Positions 1 through 8,696 of a stretch of DNA of 64,000 bases are shown here, one piece after another. Made by a program: the position numbers and the translations under genes. Position 1 is the first letter of the stretch; each line of letters starts with the position of its first letter. The DNA comes from Bacterioplanoides pacificum (GTDB lineage Bacteria > Pseudomonadota > Gammaproteobacteria > Pseudomonadales > Oceanobacteraceae), in the NCBI RefSeq assembly GCF_042648445.1, contig NZ_JBHRYB010000025.1:62001-126000 (forward strand), read 5' to 3'. The notes under the pieces are model-generated. The model was given only the letters and a program-made list of their open reading frames with translations. It had not been told where the DNA came from and ran no database searches.

Positions 1-557
1 CGGCTGTGCTCGTTATAGGTGGCTTCAATCCGACCCGTCTGGGTAAAATCCAGCCGCCGAATAATGCGCAAACGCTCACACACATCGCGATGAATCGCAC
101 TTATTTCCTGATTTTTTCCGCTTTCCACCAGACCAAAATGAAAGTTTTCATCCAGCTTTGCGACCTCACTGCTATCCGTCAGACGTTGTCCTTCAGGGCA
201 ACACCAGATTGCTGATAGTTCGGCCAAACGCTGTTGCCGGTCGTTAGCGCTACATAAACGCCGGACTGTTTCGGCCTCCAGTAAAATGCGCACATCGTAC
301 AGGTCTTCAAAATAACGAAAATCGAATGGCCGTACCTGCCAGCCACTGCGGAAATGTACCTGAACATAGCCATCGCGCTCCAGCCGGTATAACGCCTCCC
401 TGACCGGAGTACGTGACGCCTGCATACGACCAGCAATTTCCGTTTCGCTGAAACGATCACCCGGCAGCAGCTGGAAATCAAAAATATCCTGTTTCAGCTG
501 CTGGTATATACGCTCCGCCAGGCTCGGTTTACGTTGTTGGGTTTGTGGTGCATTCAT
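1..557 (-). CDS. GntR-family (FCD subfamily) transcriptional regulator, 3' end outside window
   Basis: A repressor-type DNA-binding protein, inferred to control the urea carboxylase operon it sits in. About 185 codons are visible and the frame runs open off the window edge. Residues 13-80 read as the GntR winged helix: a SLAERIYQQLKQDI helix, then the recognition region SRTPVREALYRLERDGYV. An FCD-type effector domain starts near residue 85 (FEDLYDVRILLEAETVRRL). The start is the ATG that shares its A with the TGA stop of urea carboxylase (TGATG), so translation is probably coupled. Being the last visible gene of the operon, it is likely autoregulated. A perfect palindrome at 6165-6178 is the best candidate operator. 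The effector is unknown; a urea-pathway metabolite is a guess. Confidence 0.88.
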   Translation of the reverse strand, partial: MNAPQTQQRKPSLAERIYQQLKQDIFDFQLLPGDRFSETEIAGRMQASRTPVREALYRLERDGYVQVHFRSGWQVRPFDFRYFEDLYDVRILLEAETVRRLCSANDRQQRLAELSAIWCCPEGQRLTDSSEVAKLDENFHFGLVESGKNQEISAIHRDVCERLRIIRRLDFTQTGRIEATYNEHS

Positions 558-3500
558 CAGGCTGGCTCATGCTGGCTTTGTAATAATCCCAGCAACACAT
601 CCCCCGGCTGAACTGCGTGGCCTTCCTGACAACATAACGAACCCACCACACCATCCCGGGGTGCCAGCAACGGAAATTCCATTTTCATTGCTTCTACAAT
701 CACCAGAGTATCGCCCTGCTGCACGACCTGGCCCTCTTCCACCAATACCTTCCAGATATTCCCGGCAATGTCGGAGTGTACTGCCGTTCCCCGGATTTCT
801 TCAGCCTGAGTGGTTAACCCGGCCTCTTTAACTTCACCAAAAGCATCATCACTGGCCCAGTGTTCCACTTCTTTGGCAAATGCCTGTTGCTGCTGCTGAC
901 GGAACTGTTCGATGCTGTCGTCATTATCCTGCAGGAACTGCTGATATTCCGCCAGACTGAAGTCTTCCTCGGTAATTTTTATTTCCAGCCGCCCTTCGCG
1001 GAAGGCCTCACGCTGCCGGGTTAATTCCTGCTCCGTCACTTCGTAATAACGCACCTGGTCAAAAAACTTCAGCAACCAGGGTTCATTATTGCTGAACTGT
1101 TTATTTTTCAGGAATTTATTCCAGATCGGTAAGGTACGGCCAACCAGCTGATAACCACCCGGACTGTCCATACCATAAACGCACATATAAACCCCGCCGA
1201 TACCCACGGTACCTTCTGCGGTAAATGTACGTGCCGGATTATATTTAGAGGTTAATAAACGATGACGAGGATCGACCGGAACTGCACAAGGTGCACCGAG
1301 ATACACGTCACCCAGTCCCATCACCATATAACTGGCATCAAAAATAATCTTTTTGACCTCATCACGACTGTGCAAACCGTTAGTGCGCTGAATAAAATCG
1401 ACATTGTTTGGCAACCAGGGGGCTTTTTCCTGCACCGATTGCTGATATTTTTCCACCGCATCCAATGTGGCACTGTCTTCAAACGCCATCGGTAAATGAA
1501 TAACCCGGGTTTTTAATACCATGCTGTCGATATCCGGCAAGTTCGCTTCTGCCGCTAATAACACCTGCATCACCTGATCCTGACTGATCAGCCGGCTGTC
1601 GTAACGAACCTGCAACGAACGCACCCCCGGTGCCAGCTCTTCAATACCGCTGACATCACGTTGCTTCAGTTCTTCCATTAATGCGTGAATACGGAAACGG
1701 AAACGCAGATCCAGCACCACCGGACCGTATTCAATCAGAATATATTTATCCCCCGCTTGACGATAGGCTACCTCCGGCGTGTGTTCAGTCGCAGCCAGCT
1801 GCGCCAGAATGGTTGCCGATGCCGTTTTTTCCGGAATCAGAGACGGTGTTTCGGCCATAGCCTGAGGCAGACTGAGCGGTTGTGCCTGCCAGTCACCGAT
1901 GGCCTGATCGATGGCTTTTTCCTGCGCCAGTGCCTGATCAAAACTCAGCGCAACAAAGCGAATCGTATCGCCGGGTTTCGCCTGCCCGACCTTCCATAAT
2001 TCACTTTGTACTATGGTTACCGGACAAACAAAACCACCCAGGCTTGGGCCATCGTGAGTCAGAATCACCGGCATATCACCGGTAAAATTAATACTGCCGA
2101 TGGCGTATTCACAGTCGTGAATATTGGAGGGGTGTAATCCGGCTTCACCACCATCGGTGCGGGCAAACTCCGGCTTAGGACCGTTTAACCGGATTCCCAG
2201 GCGGTTGGAGTTATAATGCACCTGCCAGTCAGTCGTCAGAAACTGTTCAATTGATTCCGCCGTAAAAAAGTCCGGCGCACCATGTGGCCCATACATCACC
2301 CCAATTTCCCAGTGTGCTGTCTTATCGTCATTCATCTGAGGATAATCTGGGATTAAATCCGCCGGAGCCGCCTGTGGCGGGTAAACCGGAGAAGGAGTTG
2401 TGCAGGCCGGAATATCCTGAGACAACGCCAGCATATCGGCCGCCCGTAACGTACGACCGCCATGGCCACCAAACTGGCCCAGGGCAAAAGTCGAACGGCT
2501 GCCGAGATATTCCGGTACATCAAAACCGCCGCGTACGGCTAAATAACTGCGGCAGCCCTGATCGGTTTTACCCATATCAAGAATTTGTCCGGCTGTTACC
2601 GTCTGCGGTTGCCAGTATTCAATCACCTCACCGTCCAGCGTGGCATTACCTTGCGCACCGGCCAGCGCAATCACACAGTCCTGATGAAATTTCAGCTGAG
2701 GGCCAACAATAGTCGCTTCCAGCCCTGCTGCTTTTTCATGGTTACCAACAATACGGTTGGCCAGCCGGAAAGCATAATCATCCATCGGCCCGGAAGGCGG
2801 CACACCAATATCCCAATACCCTTTGCGGCCGGGATAATCCTGAATGCTGCTGTAAGTTCCTGGCTGTAACACCTCGACACAATGGGGCTGAAATTCAAAA
2901 CTTTCCAGCGCCCGGGTACTGACATCTCCTGATTCAAAACGCGGCCAGCTCACCACCTGACGCAAATAATCCACATTGGTCGAAATACCGGCCAGCGCAG
3001 TATGATTAAGCGCCTGCTGCATGCGCGCAATCGCCTGTTCGCGGGTATCGGCTTTAACAATCAGCTTGGCAATCATCGGATCGTATAACGCGCTGACTTC
3101 CGAGCCGGTTTCCACCCAGCTATCGACACGTACGTAATCATCACCGGGAAACTGCACCTGGGTCAGAATGCCCGGTGATGGCTGGAAATTTTTTAACGGA
3201 TCTTCAGCATAAATACGAACTTCAATCGCTGCGCCAGCAGGTTGTGGCACCTGACTGAAGTCCGGGAATTCAGCCGCGGCAATTTTTAACATCCACTCAA
3301 CCAGATCCAGGCCGGTCACTTCTTCAGTAATCGGGTGCTCTACCTGCAGCCGGCTGTTCACCTCAAGAAAATAAAATTCGTCACGTTCACCATCGTAAAT
3401 AAACTCTACCGTTCCGGCATTGCGGTAACACACAGAGCGCCCCAGGTCTTCCGCTGCTTTTAATAACGCAGTTCGTGTGGCCGGCGGTAACCCCGGAGCC

Positions 3501-4225
3501 GGCGTTTCTTCCACCACCTTCTGGTTACGGCGCTGTAACGAACAGTCACGCTCCCCCAGGGCAACCACATTACCCAAGCCATCGCCAAAAATCTGAACTT
3601 CAATATGACGGGCTTTATCGATAAAACGTTCGATAAATACCCCACCATCTTTAAAATAATTTTCGCCTAATCGCCGGGTGCTTTCGAACACCTGCTGTAA
3701 CTGGGTTTCGTCATCACAACGGGTCAGGCCAATGCCACCGCCACCCGCTGTTGATTTAAGCATGATCGGGTAACCAATCTGTGCCGCCGCCGCAATGGCC
3801 TGCTCAACACTATCGAGCAAGCCGGTTCCCGGAGTTAACGGCACGCCGGCTTTTTCACAAATTTCCCGCGAGGTATGTTTCAGACCAAACTGGCGAATCT
3901 GTTCGGCAGTTGGTCCACAAAAAGCAATACCGGCATCGTCACAGGCCTGAGCGAATTCGGCATTTTCACTAAGAAATCCATAACCGGGTAATATCGCCTG
4001 AGCACCACACTCACGAGCGATACGAATAATTTCATCGCCGCGCAGATACGTCGTGGCAACACTGCCTTCGCCAAGAGAATAAGCCTCATCCGCATCGCGA
4101 ACATGCAGGCTGTTACGATCGGCTTCGGCATAAACAGCAACCGCACAAATGCCCATTTTTTTTAATGTGCGGATGCTGCGAACTGCAATTTCACCACGAT
4201 TAGCAATTAATACTTTATTAAACAT
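557..4225 (-). CDS. uca: Urea carboxylase (biotin-dependent)
   Basis: Carboxylates urea to allophanate using ATP and bicarbonate, the first step of the nickel-free urea amidolyase route in the cytoplasm. The 1222 residues match the family length of about 1200. The order is biotin carboxylase (1-450, starting FNKVLIANRGEIAVRSIRTL, with the glycine-rich ATP-grasp loop TAGGGGIGLTR and HPITEEVTGLDLVEW), then KipA-like and KipI-like carboxyltransferase halves (about 455-1100), then a biotinyl domain with EAMKMEF, the biotinylated lysine being about residue 1181. An AAGGAG ribosome site lies 7 nt before the ATG. It follows atzF by 25 nt and overlaps the GntR gene. The urea-amidolyase-associated proteins and urea ABC transporter often found with this enzyme are not upstream. 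Pyruvate or acetyl-CoA carboxylase is excluded by the KipI/KipA core. Confidence 0.96.
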   Translation of the reverse strand: MFNKVLIANRGEIAVRSIRTLKKMGICAVAVYAEADRNSLHVRDADEAYSLGEGSVATTYLRGDEIIRIARECGAQAILPGYGFLSENAEFAQACDDAGIAFCGPTAEQIRQFGLKHTSREICEKAGVPLTPGTGLLDSVEQAIAAAAQIGYPIMLKSTAGGGGIGLTRCDDETQLQQVFESTRRLGENYFKDGGVFIERFIDKARHIEVQIFGDGLGNVVALGERDCSLQRRNQKVVEETPAPGLPPATRTALLKAAEDLGRSVCYRNAGTVEFIYDGERDEFYFLEVNSRLQVEHPITEEVTGLDLVEWMLKIAAAEFPDFSQVPQPAGAAIEVRIYAEDPLKNFQPSPGILTQVQFPGDDYVRVDSWVETGSEVSALYDPMIAKLIVKADTREQAIARMQQALNHTALAGISTNVDYLRQVVSWPRFESGDVSTRALESFEFQPHCVEVLQPGTYSSIQDYPGRKGYWDIGVPPSGPMDDYAFRLANRIVGNHEKAAGLEATIVGPQLKFHQDCVIALAGAQGNATLDGEVIEYWQPQTVTAGQILDMGKTDQGCRSYLAVRGGFDVPEYLGSRSTFALGQFGGHGGRTLRAADMLALSQDIPACTTPSPVYPPQAAPADLIPDYPQMNDDKTAHWEIGVMYGPHGAPDFFTAESIEQFLTTDWQVHYNSNRLGIRLNGPKPEFARTDGGEAGLHPSNIHDCEYAIGSINFTGDMPVILTHDGPSLGGFVCPVTIVQSELWKVGQAKPGDTIRFVALSFDQALAQEKAIDQAIGDWQAQPLSLPQAMAETPSLIPEKTASATILAQLAATEHTPEVAYRQAGDKYILIEYGPVVLDLRFRFRIHALMEELKQRDVSGIEELAPGVRSLQVRYDSRLISQDQVMQVLLAAEANLPDIDSMVLKTRVIHLPMAFEDSATLDAVEKYQQSVQEKAPWLPNNVDFIQRTNGLHSRDEVKKIIFDASYMVMGLGDVYLGAPCAVPVDPRHRLLTSKYNPARTFTAEGTVGIGGVYMCVYGMDSPGGYQLVGRTLPIWNKFLKNKQFSNNEPWLLKFFDQVRYYEVTEQELTRQREAFREGRLEIKITEEDFSLAEYQQFLQDNDDSIEQFRQQQQQAFAKEVEHWASDDAFGEVKEAGLTTQAEEIRGTAVHSDIAGNIWKVLVEEGQVVQQGDTLVIVEAMKMEFPLLAPRDGVVGSLCCQEGHAVQPGDVLLGLLQSQHEPA

Positions 4226-4250
4226 AGGTTATCTCCTTAATTCGTGATGA

Positions 4251-6119
4251 TCAGCTGGCAGAAATGACTGACGGATTTACCGCCTTCTGGCTGTTGAGTT
4301 GCTGGATATAAGCGCGCCAGCCACCAAATTCACTGATGTGTGTCGCACAGGTCACAGCCTCCGGTTCACAAATAAAACCTTTCACCAAACGGCCGTCTTC
4401 GAGTTCCAGCGTGCCGATTCCCAGCGGCTGTGGAATTTCTTCCACAAACGAGCCAAATGCGGCGTAACTCATGCGCCACAACTCCACAATCAGTTGATAT
4501 GGCCTTTCTCCGGAAGTTAATTGCTGTTCATTAAGCCGCACTAAACCGGGCTTTGGTGGCACCGTATTAGCCAGTGCATACAACTGATATTTTTTCGCGG
4601 TATGGGTTTGCTCAAGCAAAACTGCATCTCGGCTGGTCAGCTGATGATTCAGCGGCATACCCGTCAAATGAGCCCCCACGACTGCAACCACTACGCTGTC
4701 TTGCTGTTGCTGGCCATTGACCAAAGGTGCCAGTGGTAATTGCAGCTGTGCCTGCCAGTGCGCGGCAAACTGGCTGAGTGCCAGTTCATGCCAGGCCGGA
4801 GCGATGACGGTAATTCCAAACGGCAACTCATCCATGCGCCGTTGCGCAGGTAACGCGATGGCGGATAAATTCGCCAGGTTAACAAAATTGGTATACCGCC
4901 CCAGCTGACTGTTTACTTCAACCGGAGCATCTTCAACCTGTTTCAGAGTCGGAAACAATGGAGTGGTTGGTACAAATAAGGCATCGACCTGGCTGAACTG
5001 CTGCTCAATTTTTCGTACCAGTTGCTGACGTTGATATTCGGCTTTAAAAGCATCCACGGCACTGCCATCACAGCCCGCCGTTATGATCTTTTTCACCGTA
5101 TCGTTAATGCCCGGTAAGCTTTGTAATAAAAACTCACCTACCGCCGCATACCGTTCCGCTACCCAGGGGCCCTGATACAATAATTCCGCCAGCTGGAAAA
5201 ACGGCGTAAAGTCGATTTCGGTTAAACGGTAACCGGCGGCGCGTGCCTGAGCGCAGGCTTTGTTATAGGCCAGTTGTTGTTGCTCATCACCAAACCACTC
5301 ACTGGTTGCCGGAATACCTAACGTACGGATCGGGTTCTCGGCCACTGGCGGGCGAACACGACTGTATTCATCCTGTTCGTCATACACGGCCAGCAGCTGA
5401 TAGATGTAACCGGCATCGGCATTATTCAGCGCAAACACGGATACACAATCAAGACTGCGGCATGCCGGTATCACACCACGGCAGCTGATTGCGCCCGGCG
5501 TCGCTTTTAAACCAACAATATGATTAAAGCCGGCAGGTACCCGCCCGGAGCCTGCGGTATCTGTACCTAAGGCAAACGCAACCTGACCACTGGCCAGCGC
5601 CACAGCAGAACCTGAGCTTGAGCCACCACTGATGTAGTCAGCATTAAACGGGTTTTTAACCGCACCATAAGGTGAACGGGTGCCGACCAGTCCGGTAGCA
5701 AACTGATCGAGATTGGTTTTACCGATAATAATGGCCCCGGCACGGCGTAATAAACTAACGGCAAAAGCATCCTGTTGTGGCGCAAATGAATATTCCGGGC
5801 AGGCAGCGGTGGTATTAAAGCCCATTACATTAATATTATCTTTTATTGCACAAGGAACACCGTATAACGGTAACGCTGACAGATCTCCCTGGTTTTGCTG
5901 TAATCGCTGCTGCAATTCATCCAGCTGTTGTTGCAGATTTGTTGCATCGGCCAGGCTGATCCAGCTGCTGCCGTATCGAATATTGCCATCCACCTGCTCG
6001 CTGTTTATTAACTGGTTTAGCAACCCGGTTAATAAATTCTGCGGGTTTCCCCCCTGGCGATAGGCATTCAGCCAGTCCTGTACCGACCAGCCCTGGGTGT
6101 TTAAAAGTTCCGTTGTCAT
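4251..6119 (-). CDS. atzF: Allophanate hydrolase
   Basis: Hydrolyses allophanate to ammonium and CO2, completing urea degradation with urea carboxylase. It has 622 residues, the normal length for the two-domain enzyme. The N-terminal amidase-signature domain (about 10-450) shows the Ser-cisSer-Lys set: Lys93 in CAIKDN, Ser167/168 in GGSSSGSAVA and nucleophile Ser191 in DTAGSGRVPAG. The C-terminal AtzF domain (about 475-622) includes GTLELEDGRLVKGFICEPEA. It is first in the operon atzF-uca-gntR, placed directly behind a sigma-54-type promoter and a palindromic operator. That arrangement fits nitrogen-limitation control. The ATG at 6119 has a modest AAGAG ribosome site. The combination with uca makes the assignment firm. 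Confidence 0.95.
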   Translation of the reverse strand: MTTELLNTQGWSVQDWLNAYRQGGNPQNLLTGLLNQLINSEQVDGNIRYGSSWISLADATNLQQQLDELQQRLQQNQGDLSALPLYGVPCAIKDNINVMGFNTTAACPEYSFAPQQDAFAVSLLRRAGAIIIGKTNLDQFATGLVGTRSPYGAVKNPFNADYISGGSSSGSAVALASGQVAFALGTDTAGSGRVPAGFNHIVGLKATPGAISCRGVIPACRSLDCVSVFALNNADAGYIYQLLAVYDEQDEYSRVRPPVAENPIRTLGIPATSEWFGDEQQQLAYNKACAQARAAGYRLTEIDFTPFFQLAELLYQGPWVAERYAAVGEFLLQSLPGINDTVKKIITAGCDGSAVDAFKAEYQRQQLVRKIEQQFSQVDALFVPTTPLFPTLKQVEDAPVEVNSQLGRYTNFVNLANLSAIALPAQRRMDELPFGITVIAPAWHELALSQFAAHWQAQLQLPLAPLVNGQQQQDSVVVAVVGAHLTGMPLNHQLTSRDAVLLEQTHTAKKYQLYALANTVPPKPGLVRLNEQQLTSGERPYQLIVELWRMSYAAFGSFVEEIPQPLGIGTLELEDGRLVKGFICEPEAVTCATHISEFGGWRAYIQQLNSQKAVNPSVISAS

Positions 6120-6164
6120 TATTAGCTGCTCTTGTCACGTCCGCCGCTGCGGATCTGAATTCAT

Positions 6165-6178
6165 ACTTGTATACAAGT
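6165..6178. promoter_or_regulatory. Perfect 14-bp palindrome, candidate GntR operator
   Basis: ACTTGTATACAAGT is a perfect palindrome 46 bp before the atzF start. Its core TTGTATACAA resembles operators of FCD-type GntR proteins (TNGTNNNACNA class). It lies 6-19 bp downstream of the sigma-54 GC element, so it covers the expected transcription start. A bound repressor would block initiation or promoter clearance. The GntR protein encoded at the operon end is the natural ligand; this is inference. Confidence 0.6.
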
Positions 6179-6183
6179 GACAA

Positions 6184-6199
6184 AGCGATGACCGTGCCA
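6184..6199 (-). promoter_or_regulatory. Sigma-54 (RpoN) promoter of the urea degradation operon
   Basis: On the minus strand the sequence TGGCACGGTCATCGCT matches the sigma-54 consensus TGGCACG-N4-TTGCW at every defined base except one (TC for TT). The GG (-24) and GC (-12) doublets have correct spacing. The predicted transcription start is near 6174, 55 bp before the atzF ATG. A sigma-54 promoter implies an enhancer-binding activator, NtrC being the obvious candidate for urea use. No full NtrC dyad was found upstream, only a TGCACC half-site at 6321-6326. Confidence 0.65.
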
Positions 6200-6240
6200 A
6201 CCCGGAAAAATAATTATCCGGCCAGTCAGATTATTTAATT

Positions 6241-6262
6241 AAAGCCCGCCAGAATGGGCTTT
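6241..6262. other. Small inverted repeat upstream of urea operon promoter
   Basis: AAAGCCC and GGGCTTT (7-bp arms) surround an 8-nt loop. Only a weak AT stretch follows on either strand, so it is at best a poor terminator. It lies 42-63 bp upstream of the sigma-54 element and could also be a protein-binding site. The rest of the 353-bp gap 6120-6472 is AT-rich and holds no recognisable gene. Confidence 0.3.
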
Positions 6263-6369
6263 CGGGAAATATTTTTTACAGAAAAGGGAGACATATTCAC
6301 ACCGGACAATAAAAAATGAGTGCACCGCAATAAAGCCCGGTGAAAAAAAAGTGAATTAAGACAGTGCGT

Positions 6370-6414
6370 GGCACACAACAATCAGGCACACAACAATCAG
6401 GCACACAACAATCC
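6370..6414. repeat. Three tandem copies of a 15-bp unit
   Basis: The unit GGCACACAACAATCA is repeated head to tail three times without spacers; the last base of copy three differs (C). A fourth partial GGCA follows. It lies in the non-coding gap between the ppx terminator and the urea operon promoter. This is a short minisatellite, probably able to vary in copy number. Confidence 0.85.
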
Positions 6415-6420
6415 GGCATA

Positions 6421-6447
6421 AAAAAGCTGCGATAAATACGCAGCTTT
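6421..6447 (-). terminator. Rho-independent terminator of ppx
   Basis: A 9-bp stem (AAAGCTGCG/CGCAGCTTT) with a 7-nt loop is followed on the minus strand by a run of six T. It starts about 26 nt after the ppx stop, as expected for its terminator. Confidence 0.85.
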
Positions 6448-6472
6448 ATTATGAATCCACGATCGGCCCGCT

Positions 6473-8008
6473 TCAGCAGATATGCAGTTGCCAGCCGGCA
6501 GCCGCCAGATAATCCGCCTCCGAACGTAAGTCCCGCGCCGTCAGTGGATGTTGCTCCAGCCAGCCGGCGGGCAACGTCAATTGCAATTGTTGCTCCCTGA
6601 CCCGCAATGCCGGCAGCGGCACATGATGCGCGCCACGGCTGTGATTCAGTAACACGGCCAGGCGTAATAATACTGCCAAACGCAACGCCGTTGGCCGACG
6701 ACTGGCCGACACCGCCTCAAACACTTCGCTGGAAAACTTCCGCCGGTGACAACGCACCAGAGCACCAAGCGCAGCCTGGCCCTGACGGGTAAAGCCCAGC
6801 AGGTCGGAGTTCTGTAATAAATACGCTCCGTGTTTATGAAAGCCGGAATGAGCAATACTTAAACCAATTTCGTGCAGGGTTGCGGCCCAGCGCAACCAGT
6901 GTTTCCAGCTGGGGCCCATCTGCCAGTCAGCGGCGACCTGATCAAACAGTGCTTCCGCCATCTGCGCTACCCGCTCAGCCTGATCGGTATCGACATAAAA
7001 GCGTTGCGCCAGCGACTGCACCACCCGTTCACGCACATTTTCGTGGGTCGAGCGCCCAACCAGGTCCCACAACGCACCCTCACGCAAGGCACCATCGGAA
7101 TACACCATCTGTTGCAGGCCAAAGGTTTCAAACACCGCCGTCAGAATCGCCAGACCACCAATAAACACCTGAGCACGCTCGGGTTTTACCCCGTCTAACT
7201 CAACGTCATCAATATGATTAAACTGCAGCATGCGATGCTGCAGGTGCTGCAAGCCCTCACGGCTGAGGCCATCCTGACTCCAGCCATTTTCCTGCACCGC
7301 CTGCTCCGCCGCGCGAATGGTACCGGAAGAGCCCACCGCACCGGTCCAGCCCAACTGCTTATAAGCCGCTTCGATATTCAGCAGCTCCTGACGCGCCGCA
7401 GCTACCGCTTCCTGAAAATGGGCTTCATTAATCACCCCGCCAGGAAAATAACGCTGGGTAAAAGACACACACCCCATGTGCAGGCTTTCCAGTGCTTTTG
7501 GCTCAAACCGTTCGCCGATAATAAACTCGGTGGAGCCACCACCAATGTCGACAACCAGGCGCTTGCCCTGATCATCGGCCAGTGCATGAGACACCCCCAG
7601 ATAAATCAGCCGCGCTTCTTCACGCCCGGCAATCACTTCGATCGGATAGCCCAGAATGGCCTCCGCCCGCTCAATAAACTGCTGCCGATTACGCGCCGCC
7701 CGTAACGCATTGGTAGCCAGCACGCTGACACGGTCGGGGTTCATACCCTGAATACGCTGGGCAAACTCACGCAGACATTCCAGACCACGCTGTTGCGCCG
7801 CTTCCGATAACATTCCCTGATCGTCCAGGCCCGCCGCCAGCTGCACCTTCTGGCCGCGTTTTTCCAGCGTGTGAATTTCCCCCTGAAACTCACGCGCCAC
7901 TACCATATGAAAACTGTTGGAACCTAAATCGATCGCCGCGATCAGATCATCAGCATGTTGTGATGATGACGTCGCCTGGGCCGGGTTCTGGCTGGGAAGT
8001 TCTGTCAT
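6473..8008 (-). CDS. ppx: Exopolyphosphatase / guanosine pentaphosphate phosphatase family
   Basis: Removes terminal phosphates from polyphosphate; family members may also hydrolyse pppGpp. The 511 residues match E. coli Ppx (about 513) closely. Actin-like ATPase folds carry phosphate loop 1 DLGSNSFHMVVAREF (about residues 28-42) and phosphate loop 2 VVDIGGGSTEFIIG. The C-terminal HD-like part includes LHEIGLSIAHSGFHKHGAYLL. The gene is divergent from trxA, which sits 166 bp away, and ends at its own terminator. The same ppx/trxA/rho arrangement occurs in many pseudomonads and relatives. Length and the C-terminal domain favour Ppx over the shorter Ppx1/GppA forms, but substrate preference cannot be read from sequence. 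Confidence 0.93.
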   Translation of the reverse strand: MTELPSQNPAQATSSSQHADDLIAAIDLGSNSFHMVVAREFQGEIHTLEKRGQKVQLAAGLDDQGMLSEAAQQRGLECLREFAQRIQGMNPDRVSVLATNALRAARNRQQFIERAEAILGYPIEVIAGREEARLIYLGVSHALADDQGKRLVVDIGGGSTEFIIGERFEPKALESLHMGCVSFTQRYFPGGVINEAHFQEAVAAARQELLNIEAAYKQLGWTGAVGSSGTIRAAEQAVQENGWSQDGLSREGLQHLQHRMLQFNHIDDVELDGVKPERAQVFIGGLAILTAVFETFGLQQMVYSDGALREGALWDLVGRSTHENVRERVVQSLAQRFYVDTDQAERVAQMAEALFDQVAADWQMGPSWKHWLRWAATLHEIGLSIAHSGFHKHGAYLLQNSDLLGFTRQGQAALGALVRCHRRKFSSEVFEAVSASRRPTALRLAVLLRLAVLLNHSRGAHHVPLPALRVREQQLQLTLPAGWLEQHPLTARDLRSEADYLAAAGWQLHIC

Positions 8009-8174
8009 AGGCCACTCTTGTTTTTTCTGTCTCTGACACTATATAGAACACAGAATACACGTCTGGATCCGAATCACGAATTGATTCCCGACAATCCGGG
8101 CGTACAATACAGTCAACTGCGGTGCCGGCTTATTCCGGCGCGGCACCGAACCATACATTCCATAGGGGAAACAC

Positions 8175-8501
8175 ATGAGTGACCATATCCTGACCGTATC
8201 CGACGATTCCTTCGACGCTGACGTATTAGGTTCTGACGTACCTGTACTGGTCGACTTCTGGGCTGAGTGGTGTGGTCCATGCAAGATGATTGCGCCGGTA
8301 CTGGAAGAAATCGCCGAAGAATACGCGGGTAAACTGAAAATCGCTAAACTGAACATCGACCAGAATGAAGCAACGGCGCCTAAGTTCGGCATTCGTTCTA
8401 TCCCGACTCTGATCCTGTTCAAAAACGGCAATGCCGAAGCGACCAAAATCGGCGCGATGAGCAAATCCGAGCTGACTGCGTTTATTGAGCAATCAATCTG
8501 A
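8175..8501 (+). CDS. trxA: Thioredoxin 1
   Basis: Cytoplasmic dithiol-disulfide oxidoreductase that reduces ribonucleotide reductase, methionine sulfoxide reductases and other proteins. It has 108 residues, the standard length. The active site WCGPCK holds Cys33 and Cys36, the buried Asp27 is in LVDFWAEW, and the cis-proline is in RSIPTLILF. An AGGGGA ribosome site precedes the ATG by 6 nt. It is followed by rho, an order conserved from E. coli to pseudomonads, with separate rho promoter signals in the gap. Confidence 0.98.
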   Translation: MSDHILTVSDDSFDADVLGSDVPVLVDFWAEWCGPCKMIAPVLEEIAEEYAGKLKIAKLNIDQNEATAPKFGIRSIPTLILFKNGNAEATKIGAMSKSELTAFIEQSI

Positions 8502-8513
8502 TGCAGGACTGCC

Positions 8514-8545
8514 GGCCCGGGTTGTCATACATGACAGTCCGGGCC
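8514..8545. terminator. Hairpin after trxA without U-tract
   Basis: GGCCCGG/CCGGGCC arms enclose a second inner stem (TGTCAT/ATGACA). It begins 12 nt after the trxA stop. No T-run follows on the plus strand, so it may stabilise the trxA 3' end or support factor-dependent termination. Confidence 0.45.
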
Positions 8546-8584
8546 AGCAGAAAAACTTAATATCCGAAATTTCTTGACACAAGT

Positions 8585-8615
8585 TATAGACACCCCCTGT
8601 TTTACTGTCTATAGT
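8585..8615 (+). promoter_or_regulatory. rho promoter overlapped by an inverted repeat
   Basis: TAGACA (8587-8592) and TATAGT (8610-8615) form a sigma-70 promoter with 17-bp spacing, 82 bp before the rho ATG. A consensus TTGACA also lies at 8574-8579 but lacks a well-spaced -10. TATAGACA (8585-8592) is exactly inverted as TGTCTATA (8606-8613), so an 8-bp dyad embraces the -35/-10 spacer. It could be an operator, or chance reuse of promoter hexamers. Confidence 0.5.
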
Positions 8616-8696
8616 CTTAACCATCAAAACGCCGTTCCTGGCGCCCCCCTCTATTTTGAATTCTAATCAACTTCTAATAACTGCAAACCAACCTGT

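Noticed and set aside
6321..6342. TGCACC...GGTG as an NtrC enhancer site upstream of the sigma-54 promoter
   Set aside because: The arms are 12 bp apart, not the 5 bp of an NtrC dyad; at best a half-site.
6370..6414. Tandem repeats as a CRISPR array
   Set aside because: No spacers between units, units only 15 bp, no cas genes.
8039..8464. Open frame opposite trxA on the minus strand
   Set aside because: It is the antisense of a highly conserved gene and its product has no family-like sequence.
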